NCBI RefSeq assembly: GCF_022549495.1
Contig: NZ_JAKZGD010000009.1
Location: 91,752 to 155,751, forward strand
Direction of reading: 5' to 3'
DNA length: 64,000 nt
DNA from: Acinetobacter sp. ANC 4805
GTDB taxonomy: Bacteria > Pseudomonadota > Gammaproteobacteria > Pseudomonadales > Moraxellaceae
Shown here in pieces: positions 1 through 10,043 of the stretch. The translations under genes were made by a program, and so were the position numbers. Below the pieces are notes generated by a model that saw only the letters and a list, made by a program, of their open reading frames with translations, had not been told where the DNA came from and did not search any database. The first letter of the stretch is position 1. Each line of letters begins with the position of its first letter.

Positions 1-670
1 TTCCCCTATATTTTTTTAATCATCTTCGATTGCGAAATAAATATGCATATTTAACTGTTCTTTTGTTTATTTTCACTTTAACACAAGAAAACAAATAAAA
101 TACAGAACGGTATGTTTAAAATCTAATTTTAGATCAACTATTCTGAATTAGAAAATAATGGGATTGTTTTTAATGCCCCATTCATTACCAATTCAGAGCC
201 TGCACCAATTGACGTGTGTAGACTGCCCTTGTACTAGTCCCAAGAACATAACTATTACGATCTCAATCAGCCCTATGTTGGAGAACGGTTAAAAGTATAA
301 AAGCCCAGCTCGTTGATTCTGATTTCTAGCTTCGCGTTAACGATCATAATCCAACTATCTCCATCGAACGAAATCTATACTAAAACTCAACACCCTCTCT
401 GATGTGCAATCTATTAATGCTGAGGATCTTTTTATGTAAATCAGCAATAAATACCATACGCTTTTCATAAAAGCGCAAAATAAATTTCCAGGAACTTTGA
501 TCTTCATTTTTCTTCTGTTATTTGTTTATGGAATTCCCAACTGCCTAATTTGCTTTTCCTATTCTAACCTTATCAATCCAAACTAGTTAAATTTAATCCA
601 AAGTTTGATGAGGGAGTGAATATATAGACAAAAAAATAAGCTCTTGTAAAAACAAGAGCTTATTTAGATA
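1..670. other. Gene-free left flank, possibly the tail of another element
   Basis: I see no open frame with a credible start or ribosome site in this stretch. Its last 70 bases (about 603-672) resemble the sequence next to the intact tRNA-Ser at 32763-32845. Both contain TTTGATGAGGG, then an AAGCTCTTG/CAAGAGCTT or AAGCCCTTG/CAAGGGCTT hairpin, then the tRNA 3' end. This is what the end of a second element inserted at the same tRNA would look like, or the original chromosomal flank. Parts of 180-420 look like decayed coding sequence but match nothing I can name. Confidence 0.5.
638..661 (-). terminator. tRNA-associated terminator copy at left island end
   Basis: AAGCTCTTG (638-646) pairs with CAAGAGCTT (653-661), and on the minus strand the stem is followed by a run of T. 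It is the counterpart of the terminator directly behind tRNA-Ser at 32811-32834. Confidence 0.7.
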
Positions 671-686
671 TTTGGCGGAAGCGGTG
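671..686 (-). repeat. Attachment-site repeat, left copy (tRNA-Ser 3' fragment)
   Basis: The 16 bases TTTGGCGGAAGCGGTG are identical to the 3' end of tRNA-Ser plus two flanking bases at 32844-32859. After base 686 the match to the tRNA stops, so this is a duplicated end and not a tRNA gene. It marks the left boundary of the island. Confidence 0.85.
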
Positions 687-805
687 TCCGTCTAACACTA
701 ATCCCAAGAAGTCCAAAACAATATTATAAATTAATATTTTTCAATTAATTACAATTATACCCATCCAACCTAGTCTTGTCTAATCCGACCATTTCCAGTA
801 TTTTA

Positions 806-828
806 TGAGGGGTAGGTTGAGGGGTAAA
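806..828 (+). repeat. 23-bp direct repeat, left copy; probable integrase arm site
   Basis: This contains GAGGGGTAGGTTGAGGGGTA, itself two GAGGGGTA units four bases apart. The same 23 bases recur at 32772-32794, just inside the other island end. The second GAGGGG also sits where the integrase ribosome site should be, so integrase binding here could repress its own synthesis. The arm-site role is inference. Confidence 0.6.
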
Positions 829-835
829 TAAAAGA

Positions 836-2113
836 ATGCCAAAGAAATCCAAAGAGCTTTCTGCACTCAGTGTAGCAAGAATTAAAGAGACTGGTCGATA
901 CCACGTAGGCGGCGTTGATGGTCTTTGTTTAAATGTTGAAAGAGATTCCCGTGTCTGGATTTTACGTGCCGTTGTGGGAAAACGTCTGGATAAAGATGGA
1001 AAATTAAAACCTCATCGCCGTGATATTGGTATTGGCCCCTACCCTGAAGTTTCCTTGGCAGAAGCCCGTGCCAAAGCCGCTGAATTAAAATTACAAATAC
1101 GAAATGGGATTGATCCTATTGTGCATAAACAGGAACAGCTTGAAAAGCTGCATGTCCAGCAACTACGGAATAAAACATTCATGGAATGTGCAAAAGTTGT
1201 TATTGCCAATAAAACCCGTGAACTCAAAAATCAAAAGCATATCGGACAATGGTCAACAACACTGGAAACCTATATCTATCCAACGCTGGGTGATCTCACC
1301 ATTGGCACCATTACCAAAGTAGATATTGCTGAAGCTCTCAAACCAATCTGGATTGAAAAAAATGAAACAGCCAGACGTATTCGTGGTCGTATAGAAACCA
1401 TTTTTGATTATGCCAAGGCTATGGGATATTTTGAGGGTGACAACCCTGCTGAATGGAAAGGCAATCTTGAACCTATATTAGGTAACTTAAAGCAGGAATC
1501 ACGCCCACATCCATCCCTGCCTTATGAACAGGTTGCTGAGTTTATCCAGCATTTAAGACAGAAAAAAGGGATTTCCCCTAAAGCTCTGGAATTTGCGATT
1601 TTAACTGCATGTCGATCTGGTGAGATTTTTGGGGCTAAATGGCAGGAAATTGATTTTAAGAATAAGGTTTGGATTATTCCTAAAGAACGGATGAAAGCAG
1701 AAAAGGAACATCGCGTACCTTTGTCTGAAGAAGCCATCACGTTGCTTGAATCAATCAAAAATCATACTCAAGCACAAGATTTCATTTTCCCTGCCCCACG
1801 TTCTGGAGAAATGCTTTCTGATATGTCATTAACCACATTGATCAAACGGATGCATGAGCAGAAGCTTAAAGAAGATGGCTTAGGCTATATTGATCCAAAA
1901 CAAAATCGTGTGGTTACAACACACGGTTTCCGTTCTACATTCCGTGATTGGTCAGCCGATAAAACGGATTATTCACGGGAAGTTTGTGAGCATGTACTTG
2001 CCCATAAACTACCCGATGAAGTTGAAGCTTCTTACTTACGTGGAGGGTACCTTGAAAAACGTAAAGGTTTAATGGCTGATTGGACTGAATTCTGTTGTAC
2101 ACACTTTAACTAG
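836..2113 (+). CDS. Tyrosine-type site-specific integrase of the island
   Basis: This 425-residue protein has the layout of P4-type island integrases: an N-terminal DUF4102 arm-binding domain (about 1-95), a core-binding domain (about 110-210) and a C-terminal catalytic domain. Visible catalytic residues are R260 (ACRSGE), H363 and R366 (THGFRSTF), H390 (VLAH) and a tyrosine near Y400 (EASYLRGG). It would integrate and excise the element at tRNA-Ser. The ATG follows GAGGGG at a good distance. The gene reads inward from the end away from the tRNA. It looks intact and of normal length. Confidence 0.95.
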   Translation: MPKKSKELSALSVARIKETGRYHVGGVDGLCLNVERDSRVWILRAVVGKRLDKDGKLKPHRRDIGIGPYPEVSLAEARAKAAELKLQIRNGIDPIVHKQEQLEKLHVQQLRNKTFMECAKVVIANKTRELKNQKHIGQWSTTLETYIYPTLGDLTIGTITKVDIAEALKPIWIEKNETARRIRGRIETIFDYAKAMGYFEGDNPAEWKGNLEPILGNLKQESRPHPSLPYEQVAEFIQHLRQKKGISPKALEFAILTACRSGEIFGAKWQEIDFKNKVWIIPKERMKAEKEHRVPLSEEAITLLESIKNHTQAQDFIFPAPRSGEMLSDMSLTTLIKRMHEQKLKEDGLGYIDPKQNRVVTTHGFRSTFRDWSADKTDYSREVCEHVLAHKLPDEVEASYLRGGYLEKRKGLMADWTEFCCTHFN

Positions 2114-2120
2114 ACATCAT

Positions 2121-2162
2121 AAAACGAATGCTTCAGCCTTAGATGGCTGAAGCATTCGTTTT
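2121..2162. terminator. Bidirectional terminator between integrase and copper block
   Basis: AAAACGAATGCTTCAGCC and its exact complement flank a six-base loop, with A and T runs on the outer sides. It separates the plus-strand integrase from the minus-strand cus genes. Confidence 0.9.
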
Positions 2163-2225
2163 AAAGGGAATTAAACAGATTTTTTTACAGGCTCTGTACT
2201 CTTGATATTAGTTATACTTTTGACA

Positions 2226-2591
2226 TTACTTGTTTTCTGGTTTAACACTTACGATTGTGTAAATTTCACCATCTGCTTTTAATTCAAAATCAACTTTTTG
2301 CCCTACTGCAAGCCCATTTAACAACTTAGGATCTGCAACCTTAAAACCCATTGTCATTGCTGGCCATTTAATCGCTGCAATTGCCTCATGATTGAGTGTC
2401 AAAATATTTTCTTTCGTATTAATAGCCGTAATAACGCCAACAGCTTGAGCTGTCATTGCTGTAGATGATTCTTTACTCATCTGCTCCATAGGTGCTTCCG
2501 CTTTCTTTTGCTCTGATGCCTCATTTTTACTACAAGCGCTTAACGTAGCAATAGTTGCAACAAGAGCTACAATTTTCATAAATTTAAACAT
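2226..2591 (-). CDS. cusF: CusF-like periplasmic copper-binding lipoprotein
   Basis: The 121-residue protein starts with a lipoprotein signal (lipobox LSAC, C20), then a charged linker, then a CusF-type small beta-barrel domain from about residue 50. The metal site of this family is visible: H68, W76, M79 and M81, the last three in the WPAMTM motif. CusF proteins hand Cu(I) or Ag(I) to the CusCBA pump. The gene is last in the cusCBA-F operon, 33 bases after cusA, and the ATG has an AGAGG site. A second CusF domain is fused to the neighbouring CusB. The lipid anchor is a difference from E. coli CusF, which is soluble. Confidence 0.88.
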   Translation of the reverse strand: MFKFMKIVALVATIATLSACSKNEASEQKKAEAPMEQMSKESSTAMTAQAVGVITAINTKENILTLNHEAIAAIKWPAMTMGFKVADPKLLNGLAVGQKVDFELKADGEIYTIVSVKPENK

Positions 2592-2624
2592 AATAAAACC
2601 TCTTTGAACGAAATAATAAAACTA

Positions 2625-5600
2625 TCAAGATTTTGATAGTTTCCTTTTGATTAGAAGTTGGTAGGCAGCGGGGATAACAAACATTGATAAAAGCGGAGCT
2701 GAAATCATGCCTCCAACCATCGGTAAAGCAATACGGCTCATCAATTCAGAACCTGTTCCAGTCCCCAAAAGAATAGGAAGTAGCCCGACTAAAATTACAG
2801 CTACAGTCATCGCTTTTGGGCGAACACGTAGAACAGCCCCTGTACGAAGTGCGTCATTGAGCTGTTGTTCAGTTAAGGATTTTTCAGAAGACTGCGTTTG
2901 TTGTATGGCTTGCTTTAAATAAAACAACATGACCACACCAAACTCTGCGGCAACACCCGCAAGTGCAATAAAGCCTACTGCTATGGCAATTGAAAAGTTA
3001 TAGCCACTGAAATACATTGCCCAAATACCACCGATTAAAGCGAATGGTAGAGTCAGCATAATCAGAGCGGCATCTTGTACTTGTCTAAAAATCAAATAGA
3101 GCAATAGAAAAATGATCATCAAAGTGATTGGTATCACCACCTTTAGACGAGCATTTGCTCTTTCCATAAACTCAAATTGACCTGAATAACTAATACTCAT
3201 ACCCGCAGAGCGTTTCACTTGTTCATCAATAGATCGTTTCAAATCCTGAACTACAGAAGCTAAATCACGCTCTTGTACATCAACATAGACCCAACCACTT
3301 GGGCGAGCATTCTCACTTTTTAGCATTGGGGGGCCATCAGTGATTTGAATATTGGCAATGCTACTCAAAACAATTTGCTGACCTGATTCAGTCAGAATTG
3401 GTAGATTCCTTAAGGCTTCAAGTGAATCTCGGATTTCTCGTGGATAACGTACATTAATAGGATACCTAGCTAATCCCTCAACAGTTTCCCCAATATTCTC
3501 CCCACCAATTGCTGATGACACAATTTGCTGTACATCATTGATATTAAGACCATAACGTGCAGCTTGCTTTCGATTAATATCGATATCAACATATCGCCCA
3601 CCTGTGAGTCGTTCAGCTAAAGCTGAGCTAACACCGGGTATCTTTTTGGCAACCTGTTCAATTTGTTGTGCGACCCGATCAATATCTTGCAAATCATTTG
3701 CTGAAATCTTAATCCCGATTGGGCTTTTAACCCCAGTTGCCAACATATCAATTCGGTTACGAATAGGTGGCACCCAGATATTTGTTAAACCCGGTACTTG
3801 AACCGCTTTATCCAGTTCTTTTACTAACTTGTCGGGTGTCATACCTGAACGCCATTCAGATCGCGGTTTAAACTGAATCGTGGTTTCAAACATTTCTAAA
3901 GGTGCTGGATCTGTAGCTGACTCTGCTCGCCCAGCTTTACCAAATGCCGTGGCAACCTCTGGAACAGTTTTAATCATTCGATCAGTCTGTTGAAGTAACT
4001 CAGAAGCTTTTGCTGCGGACAATCCCGGTAAAGCCGAAGGCATATACAGTAAATCACCTTCATCCATATTGGGCAGGAACTCTCCACCTAAGCGAGTTAA
4101 AGGGAAAAGACTGAGAAGAAAAATGAATGATGCACCAAATAAAGTTGTCTTTGGATAAGCTAAGACCTTATCCAACATCGGACGGTATATTTTGATTAGA
4201 AAACGGTTTAATGGATTGCATTGTTCAGAGGGTAACTTCCCTCGAATCCAGTACCCCATCAAAATTGGAATCAGTGTAATTGATAACCCTGCGGCAGCGG
4301 CCATGGCATAAGTTTTAGTAAATGCCAATGGAGAAAACAGTCGTCCTTCTTGTGCTTGTAAAGTAAAAATAGGAATAAAGGATAAAGTAATGATGAGTAA
4401 ACAGAAAAATAAAGCAGGTCCAACCTCACTAGCAGAATGCGTAATGATGTCCCAACGCTCTTGTGTTTTTAAAACTTGATCAGGATGTTCATGTTGCCAA
4501 GCTTCGATATGCTTATGTGCGTTTTCGACCATAACCACAGCGGCATCGACCATAGCGCCAATTGCAATGGCAATACCACCCAATGACATGATATTGGCAT
4601 TTAGTCCCTGATAATACATCAATAAAAAAGCTGACAAGATTCCCAAGGGCAAAGAAACAATCGCAACCATTGCTGAACGTAAATGCCAGAGGAATAATCC
4701 ACAAACCAAAGCCACCACAATAAATTCTTCAATCAATTTATGGCTTAAATTTTCTACAGCCCGATCAATCAATTGACTGCGATCATATACTGGAACAACT
4801 TGCACGCCTTTCGGTAGACTCTGTTGTAATTCGGCAAGTTTTTCTTTTACAGCAGTAATGGTTTCACGTGCATTTTTACCAGCACGTAAAATCACAACAC
4901 CTCCAACGGTTTCTCCTTGTCCATTAAGTTCAGTAATTCCACGACGCATTTCAGGTCCGAGTTGAATCGTTGCAACCTCTCCAAGAGTGATTGGGATGCC
5001 TAAACCGTTCGTACGTAATGGGATCTGCCGAAAATCTTCTAATGTTTTTAAATAACCAGAAGCTCTTACCATATATTCAGTTTCAGCCATTTCTAGGACT
5101 GAACCGCCAGTTTCCTGATTTGCCTTTTGAATTGCCTCAATGATACTTCGTTGAGTTATACCGAATGCTGCCATCTTGGTAGGGTCTAAAACAATTTGAT
5201 ACTGCTTAACCATTCCCCCAATTGTGGCAACCTCAGCCACATTCGGTACTGTCTTTAGTTCATACTTCAAAAACCAGTCTTGTATGCTTCGCAGTTGTGA
5301 GAGATCATGTTGCCCTGTTGGATCAACCAAAGCATATTCGTAAATCCAACCAACACCTGTAGCATCTGGTCCTAATGAAGATTTTGCATTTGTAGGCATT
5401 CGCCCTTGTATTTGATTCAGATATTCCAACACGCGAGAACGTGCCCAGTAAAGATCAGTATGTTCATCAAAAATGATATAAACAAACGAATCACCAAAAA
5501 AAGAATAGCCCCGAACAGCTTTAACACCGGGCACTGATAACATGGTCGTTGTTAAAGGATACGTCACCTGATTTTCAACAATTTGTGGTGCTTGACCGGG

Positions 5601-5759
5601 AAAATTAGTTCGCACAATAACTTGTACATCAGACAGATCTGGCAAAGCATCAACCGGAGTATTTTTGACAGCCCAAGTTCCCCAAACGGCAAGAACTACA
5701 GCAGCTAATAAGACAAATACTCGATTTGCAATTGAAAAACGAATAATACGGGTGATCAT
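2625..5759 (-). CDS. cusA: CusA-type heavy-metal RND efflux pump
   Basis: The 1044-residue inner-membrane protein is a full-length heavy-metal RND transporter. The fourth-helix signature [16 protein letters not shown] is the form seen in Cu(I)/Ag(I) pumps, not the zinc/cobalt type. Methionines expected for metal relay are present in [24 protein letters not shown] and [12 protein letters not shown]. It would drive metal from periplasm and cytoplasm through CusC using the proton gradient. It lies between cusB (14-base gap) and cusF on the minus strand and starts behind GGGAGAA. Substrate is inferred from motifs. Confidence 0.93.
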   Translation of the reverse strand: MITRIIRFSIANRVFVLLAAVVLAVWGTWAVKNTPVDALPDLSDVQVIVRTNFPGQAPQIVENQVTYPLTTTMLSVPGVKAVRGYSFFGDSFVYIIFDEHTDLYWARSRVLEYLNQIQGRMPTNAKSSLGPDATGVGWIYEYALVDPTGQHDLSQLRSIQDWFLKYELKTVPNVAEVATIGGMVKQYQIVLDPTKMAAFGITQRSIIEAIQKANQETGGSVLEMAETEYMVRASGYLKTLEDFRQIPLRTNGLGIPITLGEVATIQLGPEMRRGITELNGQGETVGGVVILRAGKNARETITAVKEKLAELQQSLPKGVQVVPVYDRSQLIDRAVENLSHKLIEEFIVVALVCGLFLWHLRSAMVAIVSLPLGILSAFLLMYYQGLNANIMSLGGIAIAIGAMVDAAVVMVENAHKHIEAWQHEHPDQVLKTQERWDIITHSASEVGPALFFCLLIITLSFIPIFTLQAQEGRLFSPLAFTKTYAMAAAAGLSITLIPILMGYWIRGKLPSEQCNPLNRFLIKIYRPMLDKVLAYPKTTLFGASFIFLLSLFPLTRLGGEFLPNMDEGDLLYMPSALPGLSAAKASELLQQTDRMIKTVPEVATAFGKAGRAESATDPAPLEMFETTIQFKPRSEWRSGMTPDKLVKELDKAVQVPGLTNIWVPPIRNRIDMLATGVKSPIGIKISANDLQDIDRVAQQIEQVAKKIPGVSSALAERLTGGRYVDIDINRKQAARYGLNINDVQQIVSSAIGGENIGETVEGLARYPINVRYPREIRDSLEALRNLPILTESGQQIVLSSIANIQITDGPPMLKSENARPSGWVYVDVQERDLASVVQDLKRSIDEQVKRSAGMSISYSGQFEFMERANARLKVVIPITLMIIFLLLYLIFRQVQDAALIMLTLPFALIGGIWAMYFSGYNFSIAIAVGFIALAGVAAEFGVVMLFYLKQAIQQTQSSEKSLTEQQLNDALRTGAVLRVRPKAMTVAVILVGLLPILLGTGTGSELMSRIALPMVGGMISAPLLSMFVIPAAYQLLIKRKLSKS

Positions 5760-5773
5760 GATGGTTCTCCCGT

Positions 5774-7273
5774 TTAGTTCTTCATAGATGTCATAGACAT
5801 CTTGGAAATGTCAGAAATCACATAAGCATCCCCAACATGTGTAAAGCGGAAACTGACCTGATCTCCTTGCTGAATTTGGGTAAATGGTTGTACTGGTTGT
5901 TTAAAGCCCATGGTCATAGCCCCCCAACCCAACTCAGCAATTGCCTGATGTGAAATGGTAATGTCTTGAGCTGTAACTTTTTCCACTTTACCAATGCCTT
6001 GGTATATTGATGCCTTAGTTACTTGAGATGAAGTAATCGATTGTCCAGTGTTTAACTTATCCAGTACACCCTGTAAATTGGCCTCAGAATCAATTATGAA
6101 TTGTCCCGAAACCACTACTTTCTGACCAGCGTTCAAACCCTGTAGAATTGCTATTTTATTTCCATCACTCTGCCCTAACTGTACAACAACAGGTTCAAAA
6201 CGCCCTTGTTCATGTGCCACAATGACGATATTACGAGTACCGGTACGTATAACAGCTTGCTCTGGCACAACTAAACTGCTTTGAGGATTGTTGGAGAATT
6301 TGACAGAAGCAAACATTCCTGGCTTGAGTTGTCCCTCTCTATTGGGTAACTCAATACGAACTTTTATGGTTCTGCTTGTGGTATCTAGTGTTGGTAAAAT
6401 ATCAATGACTTTACCAGACACTTTTTGAGGATATGCAGCAAAAGTTGCTTCGACTTTAGCACCTCGTTTTATTCCAGCAATTTGCGTTTCAGGCACTGCT
6501 GCTTCTAACCAAATTGGATTAATTCCTTTAATTGAAGCAAGTGTTTGCCCCATAGTTAAAGTCATTCCACTATGAACTTCTAATGAGTCAATGAATCCAC
6601 TTATAGGAGCACTCAAAGTCATATTAGATTGTACTTGATGTGTTTGTTCGACTTGATGGATCACATTTGGTGGGATTCCCAGAAGCCGTAGGCGTTGTCG
6701 ACTTGCTTGAATAAGAGAACGGTCTCCTATTTTAAGTACTGCCAAAAACTCGGTCTGCTCCCCAGTCCATTCTGGTATTGAAATATCAGCAATCGGGCTC
6801 CCTTCGGTCACCATATCTCCAACAGCATGCCCATACACTCGCTGAACAAAGCCACTTGCTCTAGTTTGTAAAATAGCTGTTTGCCGTTCATTTGCTTGTA
6901 ATATGCCATTAGTAAACATGGCATTTCCAATTACAGCCTGTTCAACAGTGCCGTAACGGATGGCTAAATTTTGTTGAAGAGATGGATCTATTTTGACTGT
7001 AGGACGACTTTCATCCGTCATCGCAGTATTTTCGTCTGCATATTTAGGTACCAGTTGCATGTCCATAAATGGAGACTTGCCTGGCTTATCAAAATGCTGT
7101 TCTGGTTTCATTGGATCGTACCAATAAAGCACTTTAGCATCCTGCTTCTGGCTTACCGATGCCGATTGAGAACCCTCTTCCTGATGAGCAAACCAATATC
7201 CGGCACCGCCACCTACGACAAGACTAATTGTGGCAACTCCCATGACAGTCATTGCCAATTTATTTCTTAACAT
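5774..7273 (-). CDS. cusB: CusB-type membrane fusion protein with C-terminal CusF domain
   Basis: The 499-residue adaptor has an N-terminal membrane helix (about 8-28) and a small heavy-metal-binding motif ([10 protein letters not shown], then [11 protein letters not shown]). A barrel-sandwich/alpha-hairpin region typical of RND adaptors follows. The last 75 or so residues form a CusF-like domain with [18 protein letters not shown], which keeps the H/W/M/M ligands. The fusion would tether the chaperone to the pump. The start overlaps the cusC stop by one base (TAATG), pointing to coupled translation. It is part of the cusCBA-F operon. Confidence 0.92.
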   Translation of the reverse strand: MLRNKLAMTVMGVATISLVVGGGAGYWFAHQEEGSQSASVSQKQDAKVLYWYDPMKPEQHFDKPGKSPFMDMQLVPKYADENTAMTDESRPTVKIDPSLQQNLAIRYGTVEQAVIGNAMFTNGILQANERQTAILQTRASGFVQRVYGHAVGDMVTEGSPIADISIPEWTGEQTEFLAVLKIGDRSLIQASRQRLRLLGIPPNVIHQVEQTHQVQSNMTLSAPISGFIDSLEVHSGMTLTMGQTLASIKGINPIWLEAAVPETQIAGIKRGAKVEATFAAYPQKVSGKVIDILPTLDTTSRTIKVRIELPNREGQLKPGMFASVKFSNNPQSSLVVPEQAVIRTGTRNIVIVAHEQGRFEPVVVQLGQSDGNKIAILQGLNAGQKVVVSGQFIIDSEANLQGVLDKLNTGQSITSSQVTKASIYQGIGKVEKVTAQDITISHQAIAELGWGAMTMGFKQPVQPFTQIQQGDQVSFRFTHVGDAYVISDISKMSMTSMKN

Positions 7274-8574
7274 TATGGCTGCTCCTCAGCATGGTTTAAG
7301 GTCGGTTCTACAAAAGAAAAATAGAGCTGGGCTTTGATCATTGCTTGCTGTTGTTGTAAATCGATGAGGCGTAATCGCTGATTTAGTAATGCTTGTCGTG
7401 TCTCAATGACATCTGACAAATTGGCTTTACCAGCCTGATAACTTGCTAGCTGTAAATTTACTTTTTGTTTAGTCAAAGGAAGTGTACTTTGAACTGTACG
7501 TTGGATTTGTTGATCAAGGGCTTTTAAGTCCGATAGCCCCTCATCTAACATGGTGCGATGCTCGCGGTATTTTATCTCCTGATCTGCTGTAATCCTGTTT
7601 TGTTCCGCTAAAATGGCTTGAACCAATGAACTACTTCGTTTTTTTGAAAATACTGGTAGTTCCGTTGTCAGTTGCACACCAATCATATCTCCAAATTCAG
7701 GAGCACGGTGCTGATAGGCAAACTCGATACTCCAATCTGATTTTTGTAGGGCTTGAGCTTGCTTAAGTTTGGCTTCAGCAGTTTGCCTTTCTGCTTGAAA
7801 TGCTTTCAATTCAGGATGTTGATGCAGATGATTATATAAACGTGATGTATCAAAATTAATTACAGGTTCTTGGCTAGGCAAACTTTCTATTTCAGTTGTA
7901 CGACTAGAATCCGCACTGATTAATCGGTGTAATTCTAGCTTTGCTTTATTTAAATCTCGAAGTAAATCATCTTTTTGATCAAGTAAAACCGTTTTGTCCA
8001 GCTTAGGGGAAATCGCATTAGTAACCATAGTCCGACCAGATGTAACCTGTGTCTGCGTAATCTGGGATAACAATCCATTTTCTGAAAGAAGGTCATCATA
8101 TAAGGCCAGTTTACGCTCAAGATAAAAACGCTTAAGCCATACCGATGCTACTTTTTGACGTAACTCAATACGAAGAATTTCTGTCTGAGCATTAGCTGAA
8201 CCCAATTCAGCTTTTGCTAATTCTATTTCGGCCAATCTTTTGGCACGATTTGGAAAATCTTGCATGATGCCAATCTTTTGCATCGTCATGCCTTCTTGTG
8301 TGACTGACCATGCGGCATCGCCAGACACGGGGTAATTATCTAAGCCAACAAACAGTTTAGGATTGGGTAAGATACCGGAAGCTGAAACCATATTCTCAGC
8401 CCCTTCAATTTGGGCACTATTTACTCTTAAAGTTGGAGCATATTGCTCGGCAAGCTTCAAAGCTGTATCCAAAGTCAGTGGCTGGGCATAGACTTGACCA
8501 TAGACTAGAGAAAAACAGATCACACCTATCGGCCATCTCACCCTGCGAGATAGCTTTTCTTTATAAAATTTCAT
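7273..8574 (-). CDS. cusC: CusC/CzcC-type outer membrane efflux protein
   Basis: The 433-residue protein has a signal peptide (cleavage likely near VYAQP) and the long alpha-helical repeats of TolC-family outer membrane factors, with two related halves rich in Leu, Gln and Ala. It supplies the outer-membrane channel for the CusCBA pump. It is first in the cusCBA-F operon, and its stop overlaps the cusB start by one base. The ribosome site is weak. No CopR-like box is evident directly upstream, so it may share a transcript with the gene at 8655-9050. Confidence 0.9.
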   Translation of the reverse strand: MKFYKEKLSRRVRWPIGVICFSLVYGQVYAQPLTLDTALKLAEQYAPTLRVNSAQIEGAENMVSASGILPNPKLFVGLDNYPVSGDAAWSVTQEGMTMQKIGIMQDFPNRAKRLAEIELAKAELGSANAQTEILRIELRQKVASVWLKRFYLERKLALYDDLLSENGLLSQITQTQVTSGRTMVTNAISPKLDKTVLLDQKDDLLRDLNKAKLELHRLISADSSRTTEIESLPSQEPVINFDTSRLYNHLHQHPELKAFQAERQTAEAKLKQAQALQKSDWSIEFAYQHRAPEFGDMIGVQLTTELPVFSKKRSSSLVQAILAEQNRITADQEIKYREHRTMLDEGLSDLKALDQQIQRTVQSTLPLTKQKVNLQLASYQAGKANLSDVIETRQALLNQRLRLIDLQQQQAMIKAQLYFSFVEPTLNHAEEQP

Positions 8575-8654
8575 ATTTTTAGCTCTAAAATGATATACAC
8601 GCGCACGCGCAGAACATCCATAAAAAATGCTATGAATGACGAAGAATTATCAAA

Positions 8655-9050
8655 TTAGTTAGAGCGTGGGGGCTTCCATAAACCTGAAGGGTATGGAGCA
8701 GGAAGATTTTGATCTGGAAAATAAAAGACTGATCGCTCTACGGGTGAGAATACCGTTGAGTGCAAAATGCTTTGAGGATCACTGGCGTACGCAATTTTGG
8801 CAAAAGACATAATGCAATCTTGCTCAGACATACAGGAAGGATCATGTAGCGTTTTTTTGACCTTTGCTTCAACTTTCATACAGTCGGTATGCATCATATC
8901 CTGGTTTTGAGATGCTTCCATTTGCATGGATTTCATCTGTTCAGATGGCATTAAACACCGCTTATGTACAGACGAAGCAGCAGCAGCCGATCCTACTAAA
9001 AGGATAGCAAACGATAAAAACAGCGATAGGCATGTTTTTAACCACTGCAT
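8655..9050 (-). CDS. Secreted Met/Cys-containing protein of the copper block
   Basis: I do not recognise a firm family. The 131-residue protein has a clear signal peptide (about 1-25, cleaved near AAAAS), then a region with several Met, His and Cys residues (CLMPSEQMKSMQM, MMHTDCM, CMSEQDCIM). The proline-rich tail ends in LWKPPRSN. Similar short secreted proteins with a WxPPR ending occur in other copper clusters, so a periplasmic copper role is likely by context. It sits between copB and cusC, all on the minus strand. Confidence 0.7.
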   Translation of the reverse strand: MQWLKTCLSLFLSFAILLVGSAAAASSVHKRCLMPSEQMKSMQMEASQNQDMMHTDCMKVEAKVKKTLHDPSCMSEQDCIMSFAKIAYASDPQSILHSTVFSPVERSVFYFPDQNLPAPYPSGLWKPPRSN

Positions 9051-9117
9051 AATGTCATGACCAAAATTTAAGCTTTTTTAGTTTTACATATTTAGAAAAA
9101 ATTAGCAATTTTATTCA

Positions 9118-9149
9118 TTAAAATAGCAGCCTTAAGGCTGCTATTTTAA
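9118..9149. terminator. Perfect palindromic terminator after copB
   Basis: A 32-base perfect palindrome centred on CCTTAAGG (AAAATAGCAGCC TTAA GGCTGCTATTTT) lies just after the copB stop and upstream of the next copper gene. It should end the copAB transcript. Confidence 0.85.
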
Positions 9150-9161
9150 TATCGAGACAAA

Positions 9162-10043
9162 TTAAAAAACTAATTCAATACCTGCACCATATAGCCATCC
9201 CTTTTCAGAATCTGTTGCTTCTTGAAAAGGAGTTGATTTTTGTCCTTTCTCATATTGATAAGCTATATCAACAAATGGTTTGATACGTTTGCTAATCTCA
9301 TAACGAGTTTTAATACCTGTCTTCAATTCTGACAATCCCGTCCTTGATGCAAAGTCGGAATTATCATTAAACACAACATCTGCTTCAATATATGGCTGAG
9401 TAATCAACTTTTGAGTGAGTAATAAATCACGGTCGAAATCAAAACTAGCTCCCCAGAAGTTGTCTTTTCCACCATAAAGGTAAGCTTTGGTCTCAAAGAA
9501 ATAAGGAGCAAGACCTAATATACCAACGACACCATCGACTCGATCGCTGTTCTTGTTATTTTTATCCTCGCTGTATCTTAGACCAGCTTGTACATCCCAA
9601 AATGGTGCTACATTACGGCTATAAAGTGCAGACACATCATAATTGGGATCATTACTCTCTGCTTTATTCAGATTGGCTTCAACAAATACTCGATTCTCAT
9701 CTGTTCCAATCAATGTTTCGAAACTAGAACCTAAACTACCCTTACCATCGTTATCAATTACCCACTCATTGGAAAATTTAGTTGTTTGGTAAATCTGTCC
9801 ACCATGCTCGTTCAGATGTTTATCATGATTTTGGCTAAGAGCTAATTTGCCTTTTGAAGTACTTTGAGCAGCATTACGTTCAACATAGCCTAATCCTCCA
9901 GCTTCTTTTAAAAGCACATTCATACTTGACGTACTCTTATTTAGATTTTCAGTCGAATTATCATTAGCAAATGCCATACCTGCTAAACCAATTAAAGCAA
10001 CTGATAAAAGTGTTTTTGAAAAAAGTTTTTTAGTGGTTTGCAT
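9162..10043 (-). CDS. copB: CopB-type outer membrane copper resistance protein
   Basis: The 293-residue protein has a signal peptide (cleaved near AFAND) and a body matching the CopB/PcoB outer-membrane family: alternating beta strands, the phrase VAPFWDVQAGLRYS, and a C-terminal aromatic (GIELVF) typical of beta-barrels. CopB works with the CopA oxidase in periplasmic copper tolerance. The start overlaps the end of copA by 14 bases and has an AGGGAG site. The Met/His-rich N-terminal extension of some homologues is short here. Confidence 0.88.
   Translation of the reverse strand: MQTTKKLFSKTLLSVALIGLAGMAFANDNSTENLNKSTSSMNVLLKEAGGLGYVERNAAQSTSKGKLALSQNHDKHLNEHGGQIYQTTKFSNEWVIDNDGKGSLGSSFETLIGTDENRVFVEANLNKAESNDPNYDVSALYSRNVAPFWDVQAGLRYSEDKNNKNSDRVDGVVGILGLAPYFFETKAYLYGGKDNFWGASFDFDRDLLLTQKLITQPYIEADVVFNDNSDFASRTGLSELKTGIKTRYEISKRIKPFVDIAYQYEKGQKSTPFQEATDSEKGWLYGAGIELVF

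Noticed and set aside
1..600. Relic of a transposase or integrase
   Set aside because: Some frames read like decayed protein, but I cannot align them to anything by eye.
671..690. Second tRNA-Ser gene at the left end
   Set aside because: Only the last 14 bases of the tRNA are present.
6971..7270. 99-codon plus-strand frame inside cusB
   Set aside because: Shadow of the adaptor gene, with no ribosome site.
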